In this document: piece after piece, positions 13,880 to 25,364 of the stretch | Numbering within the stretch: position 1 is the first letter of the stretch | How the letters are laid out: each line of letters opens with the position of its first letter | From: Mactromeris polynyma | Lineage: Eukaryota; Mollusca; Bivalvia; Venerida; Mactridae | NCBI GenBank assembly: GCA_032209605.1 | Contig: JASFXZ010000016.1 | Coordinates: 1,612,001-1,676,000 of the forward strand | Direction of reading: 5' to 3' | DNA length: 64,000 bases | The notes under the pieces: model-generated | The model's database searches: none | Seen by the model: only the letters and a program-made list of their open reading frames with translations | What the model was told of the DNA's origin: nothing | Program-made: the position numbers and the translations under genes

Positions 13880-15595
13880 GGTGTATAACAGCATGTAACA
13901 TCCGAACAGTAGTATTGATAACGTCAAATAACGACAACTTCTAATCATATCTAAAATTACCATCACGTGATCAGACGTCACCGATACATGTGCTCATGTA
14001 TGATGCAATTGAGAACATCGATATACAACGAATGTAAACAAAACCTGAGCATCAAGGTTAAATTAACCGGTCGACAAGTTAAGAAATGCATGTAAATTAT
14101 TATTGCCTCGATATTGAAAAATGAGAAATGTAATTGGACACTACTCGCACGTGATTAACTTATAAGTTTTAAGGTATACTTAAATACAGGAATATTCTGT
14201 AGTTGCCTTGAAATGAAATTGATTGACGGCCCTTATTGGGACTTTAATATCAGTTCATAGTTGAAGTTAGTTTGCTCATGATTCTGGCCTCTGTACAAGG
14301 ACAATGTTTATTTCAGTTATTCTGGTGAAGCTGCTGGGTCAATCAAATGACTTATTTTACCGAAACCTTATTTCAAAAGTAATTATGTGTTCTGTTCTCA
14401 TTGTCCATGTGTTTAGTTTAGCCATTCGCTCGTATCATTGTAGAAATCTAGTAGCCACAATTTTAATTATCAAATTACTTTGATGAAACGTAACTTTATT
14501 CTCATTTCTGAATACTACAGTAGATATCCAAATCTTCAGTTATGAAGCTTTTTAATATAAAATAACAGTTGGCTTCTTAATTCGAACGTAGGAAAGAAAG
14601 CGACTTGTAGATCTACCGTTTAAACAAGTTTGGTATGTCGCTAGCGGGACACGGTACCAGATCCTCCGGGCTTGTGTTTGCAACAATATACTTACTGTAC
14701 TTCATAAAGAAAGAACATTCTGGTACAATAAATGTTATATTATTATAAAGAAGTGAATGATAAAGTCAAGCTTATGTTGAACAGTACTCTTATATTTGAC
14801 AATTCGTACATACGGTACATCCTGTCACGAACTTCTGGTTGTCGTACACTTAAACCATTTCATTCTGTAATTAACATTTACAAAACTACCCTCGAAAATA
14901 ATTGGAATTTAACAAAAGAGAGAGTTGCTACAGGGAACGAACAACACTTCCGGTGAACGTGATAACAACAAAAAAACATATTGTGAGTTATGTACATTTA
15001 ATTTGATAAAATAAACATGATATATTGTGCAAGTCTTATGTGATTCCGTATAAAGCAGCCATTGCTGTTGATATGCTTAATGTCAGAAAAAATAAATTGA
15101 CGTATTACTAAGTTGTCATCATCGAAAATTTGATTTAATTTAATTGGCATGGAGGTATTCAAATTGTGTCGCTACTTAATTGTTTTGTGATTTGATGTTG
15201 CCTTGTCACAAAACAATAGTCTTTGTTCTCTTGTCACTGTTTATTTATAACGAACAATGCTGGTGACATCAACAGAATTACATCGAATATTTGCTTTTGT
15301 ATTGAAGTTAATTTGTTTCTGCGAATTATCAAATAGTACAGAATTTCACATTAATATCTAAGTAAAGTTTTAAGCAAAAGCTATTTGCTAGAACACGTGT
15401 CTAATGCCATGCCCTAGATCGGATCGAAATTGGCTGCATGCAATTAAACTTACTGATTTATCCTCGGCGCTCAAGCCGGAGCATACGGTCAACACAAAAC
15501 TTCCCCGTTCAGTGCGGTATTTGGCATCTGTTTCTTTATCTTACAAGGTCACTTCTAACGTTATCTCTCCAGTATGATCAAACTGAGATATCTAG
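13880..15595. other. No gene seen
   Basis: AT-rich DNA with no supported exon or repeat. The longest frame (14732-14956, 74 codons) has no recognisable feature. Confidence 0.5.
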
Positions 15596-15599
15596 AAGA

Positions 15600-15825
15600 A
15601 GTCTTTTTTTCGGCGTAGCTGTATAACATTGTTTTTTACCAACATTTTTGACCAACCAAATGTTGTTCTAGAAGCGGAATTTTTAAAATCTGACCAATCA
15701 TATTTTCACCCAAGAGGCGCAAAAGGTGGTTTTCGTTCACCCAAGAGGCACCAAACGGGGGTTTCGTAATATGTGCGTTCGTTAGCAGTTCGAATTTTGA
15801 CGGAAGTAGTAAATATGTTTAAGCA
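15600..15825 (+). repeat. Dispersed repeat, inverse partner of 34155-34350
   Basis: Shares, in inverted orientation with 34155-34350, CGGCGTAGCTGTATAACATT, CTGACCAATCATATTTTCAC and the block around GTGCGTTCGTT..AGTTCGAATTTT. This copy has an extra internal duplication of CACCCAAGAGGC. Probably an unclassified non-autonomous transposon. Confidence 0.6.
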
Positions 15826-16045
15826 GATTCAAGTTATTTTTTTGTGAGGATTTGTTTTTTAACATGTTGCAAAAAATATTATTTCATTTTACATACCAGA
15901 AGACATCATTCTATCTACGCCGATTATCTTTTTTAAGGATATTTTTAGTTTTTTCTATGATGTTTCTGATTCATCGTTTATTATGAATAATTTCTGCATG
16001 TAGATCTTTATCGAATTCGATGTGTATGTTCTGAACAAGATGAGT

Positions 16046-16260
16046 ATACAGTGTACTCCCTCAATACCGGACTCTCTGAAAACCGGAATTCTCAGAAAAT
16101 CGGACGATTTGTTAAGTCCCGTTTTTTTCTCTTATAAATTCAACGTAAAACACTTCCTGAATACCGGACTCTCTGAATTCCGGATTCCGGACGGCTTTTA
16201 AGGGCCCATAATCAATATTGATGCGTTAATTAACCCCTGAATACCGGACGCGATTGTTTT
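16046..16260. mobile_element. Pogo-like terminal-repeat fragment
   Basis: CAGTGTACTCCCTCAATACC followed by repeated 'ATACCGGACTCTCTGAA' blocks at about 16063, 16165 and 16240. This text is typical of pogo-type element ends. No full element or transposase is visible. Confidence 0.35.
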
Positions 16261-16269
16261 TTTATCGGG

Positions 16270-16990
16270 TGTCAATATGTTTACTGTTAATTGAACGTTT
16301 CGGACAAGTGTTGTGAAAACATTGTTTACAGGCGCGCGTGCAATTGATACAGGCGTGAAAAACACTTGTTGGTATGTATTATTATATGACTAATTACAAC
16401 CGTGGTTGCTCCCGTGTCCACGACTTAACAATTAGCGCATCGTTTGATCGTGCAAATTATCGGCCCCTAAAATGTTTTGGCTCTTGCAAAATGTTTCAGC
16501 TTGCATATTTCTTTTCTTTTTAATTATGTAATTAACGCCAAATTATGGGTCCTGTGAACATTCACTTGATCGTTACGATTGGTCATATTGGTTTAACCAA
16601 TACGATTAAGTCGTTAAAGTTTTGTGTGATTGTTGAATTTGCAATTGAAGTTAGATTTATTCTGCTATCACGCCTGCAAAGTCCGAAATTTAATATCCAC
16701 TGCTCTTTCATAATTATGGCTGAACCTCCAAATGTATTTGGACAATTACCTCTATTTACGCACGGGTCAATTCTCGAATAGTCGGCGCGCTTTTTGAGAA
16801 TTAGGAACCAATTAGAATTGCCTCTGATTTATTCGGAAATGTTGAAAGCCATTTATTATCCTTTCAAAAGCTTTCCGCAATTTCCTTATTTGTATCTTGA
16901 TTCATTTATCAAAGCATCAACAAATTCTTAAATATAACACACTATAACATGTATCACCAACTAACTTAAGCATTAAGAAATATTACAATA
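16270..16990. other. No gene seen
   Basis: AT-rich unique DNA between the pogo-like fragment and the 38-bp satellite. Frame 16545-16781 (78 codons) has no recognisable domain. Confidence 0.5.
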
Positions 16991-16996
16991 AAACTA

Positions 16997-18882
16997 CATG
17001 GGTTGTAGTACGTAGATCAACAAAGATATGTCAACATGGGTTGTAGCTTGTAGATCAACAAAGGTATATCGCCATGGGTTGTAGCTAGTAGATCAACAAA
17101 GGTATGTCGACATGGGTTATAGCTAGTAGATCAACAAAGGTATGTCGACATGGGTTGTAGCTAGTAGATCAACAAAGGTATGTTGACATGGGTTGTAGCT
17201 AGTAGATCAACAAAGGTATGTCGACATGGGTTGTAGCTAGTAGATCAACAAAGGTATGTTGACATGGGTTGTAGCTAGTACATCAACAAAGGTATGTCGA
17301 CATGGGTTGTAGCTAGTAGATCAACAAAGGTATGTTGACATGGGTTGTAGCTAGTATATCAACAAAGGTATGTCGACATGGGTTGTAGCTAGTAGATCAA
17401 CAAAGGTATGTCGACATGGGTTGTAGCTAGTAGATCAACAAAGGTATGTTGACATGGGTTGTAGCTAGTAGATCAACAAAGGTATGTCGACATGGGTTGT
17501 AGCTAGTAGATCAACAAAGGTATGTCGACATTCGTTATAGCTAGTAGATCAACAAAGGTATGTCGACATGGGTTGTAGCTAGTAGATCAACAAAGGTATG
17601 TTGACATGGGTTGTAGCTAGTAGATCAACAAAGGTATGTCAACATGGGTTGTAGCTAGTAGATCAACAAAGGTATGTTGACATGGGTTGTAGCTAGTAGA
17701 TCAACAAAGGTATGTCGACATGGGTTGTAGCTAGTAGATCAACAAAGGTATGTCGACATGGGTTGTAGCTAGTAGATCAACAAAGGTATGTCGACATGGG
17801 TTGTAGCTAGTAGATCAACAAAGGTATGTTGACATGGGTTGTAGCTAGTAGATGAACAAAGGTATGTCGACATGGGTTGTAGCTAGTAGATCAACAAAGG
17901 TATGTTGACATGGGTTGTAGCTAGTAGATCAACAAAGGTATGTCGACATGGGTTGTAGCTAGTAGATCAACAAAGGTATGTTGACATGGGTTGTAGCTAG
18001 TATATCAACAAAGGTATGTCGACATGGGTTGTAGCTAGTAGATCAACAAAGGTATGTCGACATGGGTTGTAGCTAGTAGATCAACAAAGGTATGTTGACA
18101 TGGGTTGTAGCTAGTAGATCAACAAAGGTATGTCGACATGGGTTGTAGCTAGTAGATCAACAAAGGTATGTCGACATTCGTTATAGCTAGTAGATCAACA
18201 AAGGTATGTCGACATGGGTTGTAGCTAGTAGATCAACAAAGGTATGTTGACATGGGTTGTAGCTAGTAGATCAACAAAGGTATGTCAACATGGGTTGTAG
18301 CTAGTAGATCAACAAAGGTATGTTGACATGGGTTGTAGCTAGTAGATCAACAAAGGTATGTCGACATGGGTTGTAGCTAGTAGATCAACAAAGGTATGTC
18401 GACATGGGTTGTAGCTAGTAGATCAACAAAGGTATGTCGACATGGGTTGTAGCTAGTAGATCAACAAAGGTATGTTGACATGGGTTGTAGCTAGTAGATG
18501 AACAAAGGTATGTCGACATGGGTTGTAGCTAGTAGATCAACAAAGGTATGTTGACATGGGTTGTAGCTAGTAGATCAACAAAGGTATGTCGACATGGGTT
18601 GTAGCTAGTAGATCAACAAAGGTATGTTGACATGGGTTGTAGCTAGTAGATCAACAAAGGTATGTCGACATGGGTTGTAGCTAGTAGATCAAAAAAGGTA
18701 TGTCGACATGGGTTGTAGCTAGTAGATCAACAAAGGTATGTCGACATGGGTTGTAGCTAGTAGATCAACAAAGGTATGTCGACATGGGTTGTAGCTAGTA
18801 GATCAACAAAGGTATGTCGACATGGGTTGTAGCTAGTAGATCAACAAAGGTATGTTGACGTGGGTTGTAGCTAGTAGATCAA
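16997..18882. repeat. 38-bp satellite with 17-unit (646 bp) higher-order repeat
   Basis: About 50 head-to-tail units of 38 bp containing GGGTTGTAGCTAGTAGATCA and ACAAAGGTATGT(C/T)GACAT. Marker variants recur at exactly 646 bp: TATATCAAC at 17355 and 18001, TTCGTTATAG at 17531 and 18177, GATGAACAAA at 17851 and 18497. 646 = 17 x 38, so the array carries a recent higher-order duplication. Units are otherwise almost identical. Confidence 0.97.
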
Positions 18883-19360
18883 CCTTGGTCGGAGCTTGTA
18901 TATCTGTATTGTCCACCTTGGTCGGAGCTTGTATATCTGTATTGTCCACCTGGGTCGGAGCTTGTATATCTGTATTGTCCACCTAGGTAGGAGCTTGTAG
19001 ATTTTTATTGTACACCTAGGTCGGAGCTTGTAGATCTGTATTGTCCACCTAGGTCGGAGCTTGTATATCTGTATTGTCCACCTTGGTCGGAGCTTGTATA
19101 TCTGTATTGTCCACCTTGGTCGGAGCTTGTATATCTGTATTGTCCACCTAGGTCGGAGCTTGTAGATCTGTATTGTCCACCTAGGTCGGAGCTTGTAGAT
19201 CTGTATTGTCCACCTGGGTTGGAGCTTGTAGATCTGTATTGTCCACCTAGGTCGGAGCTTGTATATCCGTATTGTTCACATGGGTCGGAGCTTGTAGATC
19301 CGTATTGTCTACCTGGGTCGGAGCTTGTATATCCGTATTGTTCACTTGGGTCGTAGCTAG
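18883..19360. repeat. 33-bp satellite array abutting the 38-bp array
   Basis: About 14 units built on GGTCGGAGCTTGTAGATCTG and TATTGTCCACCT. It shares AGCT(A/T)GTA(G/T)ATC with the 38-bp unit and follows it without a gap, suggesting common descent. As 33 is a multiple of 3, the minus strand shows a 122-codon frame with an 11-residue period (QYRSTSSDLGG). No start context, splice site or domain suggests it is expressed. Confidence 0.92.
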
Positions 19361-19639
19361 TATATAAACACAAGTTTATTGACCTGGTCGTAACTATCTT
19401 ATGAAAAATCGTTTAATTTGGTCATAGCTAATAATCTACTATTAAAGTTTCGAACCAAGTAATTCTTTAAAAATATGTCGACATTTGCATTTCCTAAATT
19501 ATGGTTTGTATTTAGACACACGTATCTATGATTGTGCTATACATACTTACGTACAGTAACTATATTTCAAATTACTGACGAATTATTGTCGTAGTTTTAT
19601 GTACATTATGCTACAAAATAAAACTATAATTATGTTTGT

Positions 19640-19850
19640 CAATGTTATGTTAATGAGACAAACCAGAGAGGCGTGTCCTCGACGTGATGGGCGCAGCTCT
19701 CCTCAGGTCTATCCCGATCGATGGTACCAATCCCCTCCAAGGAGGCTGTCCAGACCACGGGGCATCGCCAGAACCCTGGCCGCAGGACGATGAAGAAGTA
19801 TAGTCGAACAGCGAGACAGAATACTAGGACAGGGACAGGAAACCCAAGAC
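19640..19850. other. GC-rich island, unidentified
   Basis: A markedly GC-richer block (CGACGTGATGGGCGCAGCTC .. CCACGGGGCATCGCC .. CCCTGGCCGCAGGACGATG) in AT-rich surroundings. Plus-strand frames include an Arg/Pro-rich stretch (RDGRSSPQVYPDRWYQSPPR) ending in a stop, which could be the tail of a decayed retrotransposon polyprotein or exon. Not identified. Confidence 0.35.
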
Positions 19851-19854
19851 CGGA

Positions 19855-20102
19855 AAAACGACGAAACACGAAATACAACGAAACACAACGAAACACAGCG
19901 AAACACAACGAAACACGAAACACAACGAAACACAACGAAACGCAACGAAACCATGAAACACAACGCAACGCGCAACGCAACGAAACACGCAACACAACGA
20001 AACAGTAAACACAACGAAACGTGAAACACAACAAAACATGCAACACAACGAAACATGCAACACAACAAGAAACACAGCGAAACACGACGAAACACGCAAC
20101 TA
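19855..20102. repeat. 10-bp array (ACGAAACACA units)
   Basis: About 25 imperfect units of ACGAAACACA with CGCAAC and CATGCAAC variants. Minus-strand Cys/Val/Phe/Arg-rich frames (up to 146 codons) and a plus-strand Asn/Glu/Thr-rich frame are by-products of the repeat. Confidence 0.85.
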
Positions 20103-20104
20103 GA

Positions 20105-21100
20105 CATGGTTCGGTTCTACCCCAATGATATTGATGAACGTGGACACCAATAACAGAGTTGCCACCTTGTCACAGCACCATAAAAACGGCGTGTATCGTA
20201 GCCATGTCGGTTTTTAGGATCGTCATTCTTAGAGGCCTAGTCTAACAAACATTGTACTTCATTAAAACTTCAGTAAAAATTCCAACCTTTTAGGATTTTC
20301 ATTCTTAGAGACCTAGTCTACCCTACTACACGAATCACAAACATCCGTTACTTTATTAAGCATTGGACTCAAGTTAACAGAAGCGTGCAGTAACGAGCCT
20401 AAAACCTGTCTCTCATATATACACAGAATGCAGCAGATCTTATAACGTTTACATAACTAAACACGCAGGTGGTTGTCATCATTCATCAATGTCAACACGT
20501 GGGTCATATTGTCCATTAGATATGCATCAAGGTACTTAGGTTGCACGTAAATAAATGATACTCCCGTCACTAGAGTGCTTTCTGAGAATATTATATAGAT
20601 ACACACATGTTTTGTTGACAATAACAATATAGTTCTGTCCATGTGATTAGGTAACTGTATCATGACTCTTGGCTACGCTACACTGGCACTAAAGCACTTG
20701 GATTAACCAACATCAGTTTAAATCGTTCCGTAGTTGTTAGATACTTTTATTAGCGAGTTTGTATACTAATACTTAATGTTAACACCACGTAATGGATAAA
20801 ATGCATGAAATTAAACGCTGCTTAGATCAAATACTGAGATAATGAAAGTCGATAAGTTTGAATAATTACTTGCAATCTTGCGGAAGCTAACGAAACGTAT
20901 TTCCTAAATGCATTAGTAACAAATGAATTACAAAGCTTTTGTGTGATATATATTTTTTTTCAATATTATTTCAACAAATATGGATCGCTTGAACTGTAGC
21001 TTTTGAATGAGCTTATTTATTATTTATTTGATAGTTTTGTTTAAATTATTAATTGTCCCTTTATTGTTGAACAAGTTTATAAATTATTTCAATCAATCTT
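20105..21100. other. No gene seen
   Basis: AT-rich. A short direct repeat, TTAGGAT(C/T).TCATTCTTAGAG followed by CCTAGTCTA, occurs near 20214 and 20290. No supported exon. Confidence 0.5.
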
Positions 21101-21106
21101 GATTAC

Positions 21107-21245
21107 TGCTTCCTTAGTTACTAACCAGTACTCACGCCAAAAGGGTAACATAGTGGTCATGTGGTAGAGCGCCTGACTCCCAACCCGAAGGTCGTGATTA
21201 CGAAACCCGCGCTGGTCGATGTTGAACCGCGGACTGCACAATTTC
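21107..21245 (+). mobile_element. tRNA-derived SINE
   Basis: Contains a pol III A-box-like TGGTAGAGCGCCTGACTCC and a B-box-like GGTCGTGATTACGAAACCC at tRNA-like spacing, preceded by TTAGTTACTAACCAGTACTC, which recurs at 30080, 31870 and 57725. The tRNA-like part does not form a full, intact cloverleaf, so a SINE is more likely than a tRNA gene. Confidence 0.5.
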
Positions 21246-21249
21246 TTAA

Positions 21250-22975
21250 TGTGATCTGATATCTGTAAAGTTTTAACCAAAATACAGACACATAAGTACG
21301 CTTATAAATAAATTGCAAATGGAACTAGCAGATGAAGGAATCGTCAAGTGTTTATAAAAGTTCATAACGATAACAAATGCAATCAACCACTTCAAACAAG
21401 CGACAATTTGGAATTCCACATTAGTGCTTATAACTGAATCATATCTACAAAAGAATTAGATATTTGTGATAAATACACTTTTATTCTAATTATTGGAATG
21501 CTTAATGTTAAGTTTTTTTAACTTTAGAAACGTTCAAAATATCATTTAACTATATTTGTCAGTAGTAAATAATCATAAATTATACATTAAAGTACTGTTT
21601 TCTGAAACAACTTTGGGGAGCAACAACCAGGGTGAGAGTCAGCTGTAAATTTAACCTTTGGGTCTATCGTATATGCGGACATCTCAGCGGGGGCCTCTTT
21701 TAAAACCGTGTTCAAACTTATAAATTATCTATTTTGGTGGATGAAAAGTATTTTAAAACACTCCTTGCTGTATAATGATGTTAAATATTATTTGGGGCAA
21801 TTCATACCGAGTGAGGTTAAGTAATTACATAGAGATTTGTTGATGTTAACTGAAGATTTAGATTATAAGAAACTATGATAAAGAAATGACAATTTCAAAG
21901 GGTCCGTTAATATATTATCATAATTATGTGAATATATGTGTCATAATGATATATAGGGGATCTGAAATTCGTCTCATTTTTCGCAGACTGAAATACATAA
22001 ATGTATGTGCCCAGATTATCCACTAGAAAGATCCATATAATAATAATTGTGAGAGATATGGAACAGGCATCATTTATAGTTTTTTTACATGGAACTGCTG
22101 TTAACATCCCAGTGTGTCAGTTTGTACATTAAAAGTTAACAATTTTGATTACATTTAGTCAGATGCACATTGTAGGCCTACCTACAGAGCAACACAGGAA
22201 TTTCCGTTACCCCATATTTGATGAGTTTTGTTTTTCAACAATAACACATAAAACACAGTCACACAACCACTCGGCTAACTTAAACACGGCTTTTAACCAT
22301 ATCATTTATAAATTGCCACTACATGTAGTAATTTTCCATTAATGATACTGATAAACTTAATCAAACTAGGCCTACTAATCAAAGCTATTTCGCGCACATT
22401 AAATAACTTCACTGCGATCAAAATATGATACCAATTTACAAACAAATGTTAGACTTAAACTCACTTAAGAAATAACAAATATTGGAATGTTTTTACTTTC
22501 ATGAATAAATCCATAGGCTTAGGATTTTAAGTTTGAGATTTTCTTTGAAATCTATAATTGTTAGGACTAGTCTACATGCCTGCACAAGCATCTGCTTCGA
22601 AGTATTCACAACTTTACGCCCACAAACACCTGATTTTTTCTACACATCGTATTTTTTTCTTCTAAAAACATTATTTGCCAGCTAAATTGCACATCTAAGA
22701 CACTTTTAAATAGGTCCGCAAATGGGTCGTGTTGTCAAGGTGCCGTGTTTTACACCCGAATTGTCCGTGTGTGAAACATCGTTCACGCCGGTCAAACAAC
22801 AACAGGTCGAATGTTGTATGAATGAGACGTTTTCCTTGTTCTAGTATTGGATTCTGAGATTTATAGGTAAATGTATGTAAATCGCATGACTTACAACAAC
22901 GTGTATATTCGCCGTACACTCAAAGGTCAAATGTTGTTGTGAAAGTATTCCGGTTTCGGATATGTATTATTTCGG
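21250..22975. other. No gene seen
   Basis: AT-rich unique DNA. No frame above 75 codons, no domain and no clear repeat. Confidence 0.5.
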
Positions 22976-22979
22976 TCAC

Positions 22980-23612
22980 TTATATCCCGGTATGACTAAA
23001 TACCGAATATGAATCATGTTCACGAACATGAACGTAAATACCGAACATGAGTGGGCATTTTGTTAATAATGGCAATTATTAAGTGTAAACGATTAAAATA
23101 AATTGTTTACATAAAAATACATATTTAGACCGAAAAAGCATTACATAGAAACATGTTAAAGCCATTTAGAGGCTAATAAGTAGATTCATGTTCGTGAACA
23201 AAATAAAAACACCGAACATGAAGCATTACATTAACATTTTAACAATAAAGTTTTAACTATTTCATTTCTAAATACGTTATATATACATCAATTGACTTAT
23301 AGACCTAATGAGTAGTAAATAGAAACACTTTCTACCATTCTAGTGAACGTTATTTGAAAGCGCGAGAGGCGATTCATGTTCGTAGACGAATATGAAAATA
23401 CCGAACATGAATCGAAATTCAAGTACAGCAGGCTATTCATGTTCGTAGACGAATATGGAAATACCGAACATGAATCAAAATTTCAAGTAGTCTCTACAGC
23501 AGGTTATTCATGTTCTTAGACGAATATGAAAATACGAACACGAATCAAATTTCAGGTATAGCAGGCGATTCATGTTCGTGGACAAAAGTGAAAACACCGA
23601 ACATGAATCATT
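22980..23612. repeat. Cluster of short palindromic elements (TTCATGTTCG...CGAACATGAA)
   Basis: At least six elements have arms (GAT)TCATGTTCG and CGAACATGAA(TC) around an ~18-20 bp loop containing GACGAATATGAAAATAC or similar: about 23002-23050, 23186-23224, 23370-23412, 23433-23477, 23506-23547 and 23568-23610. The last four lie about 60-75 bp apart. They could fold as hairpins. Not a known family to me. Confidence 0.75.
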
Positions 23613-23932
23613 AATGTATTTATACGGGGTTTTATATAATAAGTACATGAACCGATGATATATACTAAATAAATAATTTATTAATTGATAATACAATACA
23701 GTCATATTCAAATAAATCACTTGTAGAAATTTAGTTTGCGAGTCAAATGTTTTTATTTGAAGTGACTATGTACATTATAAAAACAATTAAAGGCTAAACA
23801 TTTAATATAACTAGCATTCTTCTGGAGGCGTCGCCAATATGGGAAACCGGTTGCGACGATAAATAAACGCAAATACAAAAAAACAACATCCTATCTTCCA
23901 TATTTGGAAAATAAACTGCAAACTCGTTCAAA

Positions 23933-23995
23933 ATGTCTAAATATGCTTGTTATGTGTGTAAGGATAATTGTGATGACTTCTGCATCTATTGTGAG
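23933..23995 (+). CDS. Candidate first coding exon of an unidentified small Cys-rich protein
   Basis: ATG in context caaaATGTCT opens a 21-codon frame with six cysteines (CxxC, CxxxxC, CxxC-like spacing: ACYVCKDNC then DFCIYC) that ends in GAG|gttagt, an acceptable donor. The cysteine density is unusual for chance in AT-rich DNA. No downstream exon was identified before the mariner at 24201, so this may be a coincidence. Confidence 0.2.
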
Positions 23996-24200
23996 GTTAG
24001 TACATATATATCAAGTGTTTACCTTTTATTGCAGAAATTGATTCCTTGATTATAGTATGTGAATAAGAGATATGACAAAAAGCCACCTTCGGAACATTTG
24101 TCTCTAATTATGTAGCACTGTTACTGATACTATATCTGGAGAACGACATTGATTTGCGTAACCATGTTGTACGTGCATAACAGTGTTGATATTTATTGTG

Positions 24201-25168
24201 TACGAGGGTCATGCAAAAAGTTCTGTCATTGGGTTCGGATTTCTTAAGTGCTACGTTTTATCTAAATTATTTTTATTACAAACCTTCAAAGTATTCCCCC
24301 TGTACCGAAACACATTTTTGTAAACTTTTAATCCAATCGCGAAAAGCAGATCTTCTTTTGGTACCTGTTGGAGACACTGATAAATGGCGCTGCCATGAGA
24401 ACTTCTGGACTTATATTTTTCTCCAGAAAGCATTTTCTTAAGCCTTGGGAATAAAAAAAGTCACAGGGACTCAGGTCAGGTGAATAAGGCGGATGGTTTA
24501 CAACTTCCACCTTTTCAGAAGCCAAAAAAGACTTAACAACCTCGCACTTGTGAGAGGAGGCGTTGTCGTGTATAAAATGGACTCCTGACCATCCTTTGCT
24601 TGGACGTTTCTTATTGCAAAACTCTTTCACTTTCTTCAGTACATAGTTATTGTAGAATCGTCCAGTGACTGTATGCCCAGATGGACAAGGCTATATATTT
24701 CACCGACAATCGCGCATCCTGTTCGACCACAACTTTTACAGCAGCGATGTTTGCCTTGGTAACAGAGGTTTTAGGCCTACCAGAACGGGTATCATCATCG
24801 ACAGATAATTTCCAAGCTTTAAAAGCTTTAACCCACCTAACAACTGTGCGCATTGCAATGGCATGAGGTCTATATATACCACGCAATTCATCAAATATCT
24901 ATATCAAGCATAATGCGGCATTTAATATAGCTACGAATTTCAGTCTTTTCGTCCATTTTACAATGTGAAAAGTAAATTGGTCAGTGTATATGACTGCATG
25001 TATTTCAATTTGAAATAACTCGGTCATTTGAAAAGCAATTTGCACAAAATAAACGGATATCGTTAGCTATTGGACACACCATTCACGTACAATGAAGCGT
25101 TTTAAAAAATACTTGGGATAAAACTACGGAAGCCCATTAGTGACAGAACTTTTTGCATGACCCTCGTA
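24201..25168 (-). mobile_element. Mariner-family (DD34D) transposon, internally deleted copy with intact ends
   Basis: Flanked by TA (24201-24202 and 25167-25168). Ends are inverted repeats starting CGAGGGTCATGCAAAAAG and identical over about 26 bp. The total of 968 bp including TA is short for a mariner (about 1.3 kb). The transposase lies on the minus strand and is broken: start near 24956, helix-turn-helix and GRPKT region 24886-24680, then a junction at about 24680 where the first catalytic Asp region is missing, then the second and third catalytic residues (FIHDNASSH and PPYSPDLSPCDFF, 34 residues apart). At least three frameshifts. Non-autonomous. Confidence 0.92.
24251..24956 (-). pseudogene. 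Decayed mariner transposase
   Basis: Fragments in order on the minus strand: an N-terminal piece (MDEKTEIRSYIK) that reaches a stop; a frameshifted DNA-binding piece (RTVVRWVKAFKAWKLSVDDD, then SGRPKT); after a deletion, a C-terminal half with the last two residues of the DD34D triad; and a final frameshifted tail ending near 24281. The middle third with the first Asp is absent. It cannot encode an active enzyme. Confidence 0.88.
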
Positions 25169-25364
25169 TAGTAGGGTCAACATTTGATGGCACAATAATA
25201 TTTACTCTTGCCAATTAGCTGACTGTTTCACTTTAAATAAAATGGTGATTAATTATAGACTGGTTCAATAAGCGCTTGTGTCGTATATAATTAATTATTA
25301 AGTCAACCGTTTTTAAGTAATATGTCGGTATTCTCATTCTGTCAAAACATCATCAGAACCTCTC

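Noticed and set aside
11392..13937. Long minus-strand frames rich in Cys/Phe/Leu/Met or His/Val (up to 299 codons)
   Set aside because: All lie in the 12-bp satellite, in several frames at once; they result from a unit length divisible by three without stops.
16997..19360. CRISPR array
   Set aside because: Repeats are contiguous with no unique spacers; this is a eukaryotic satellite.
19005..19373. A real 122-residue repeat protein (11-residue period)
   Set aside because: The frame is confined to the 33-bp array; no signal, splice sites or flanking coding sequence.
21145..21225. Functional tRNA gene
   Set aside because: A- and B-box-like segments are present, but the arms do not pair as an intact cloverleaf and the flank is shared by dispersed copies; a SINE fits better.
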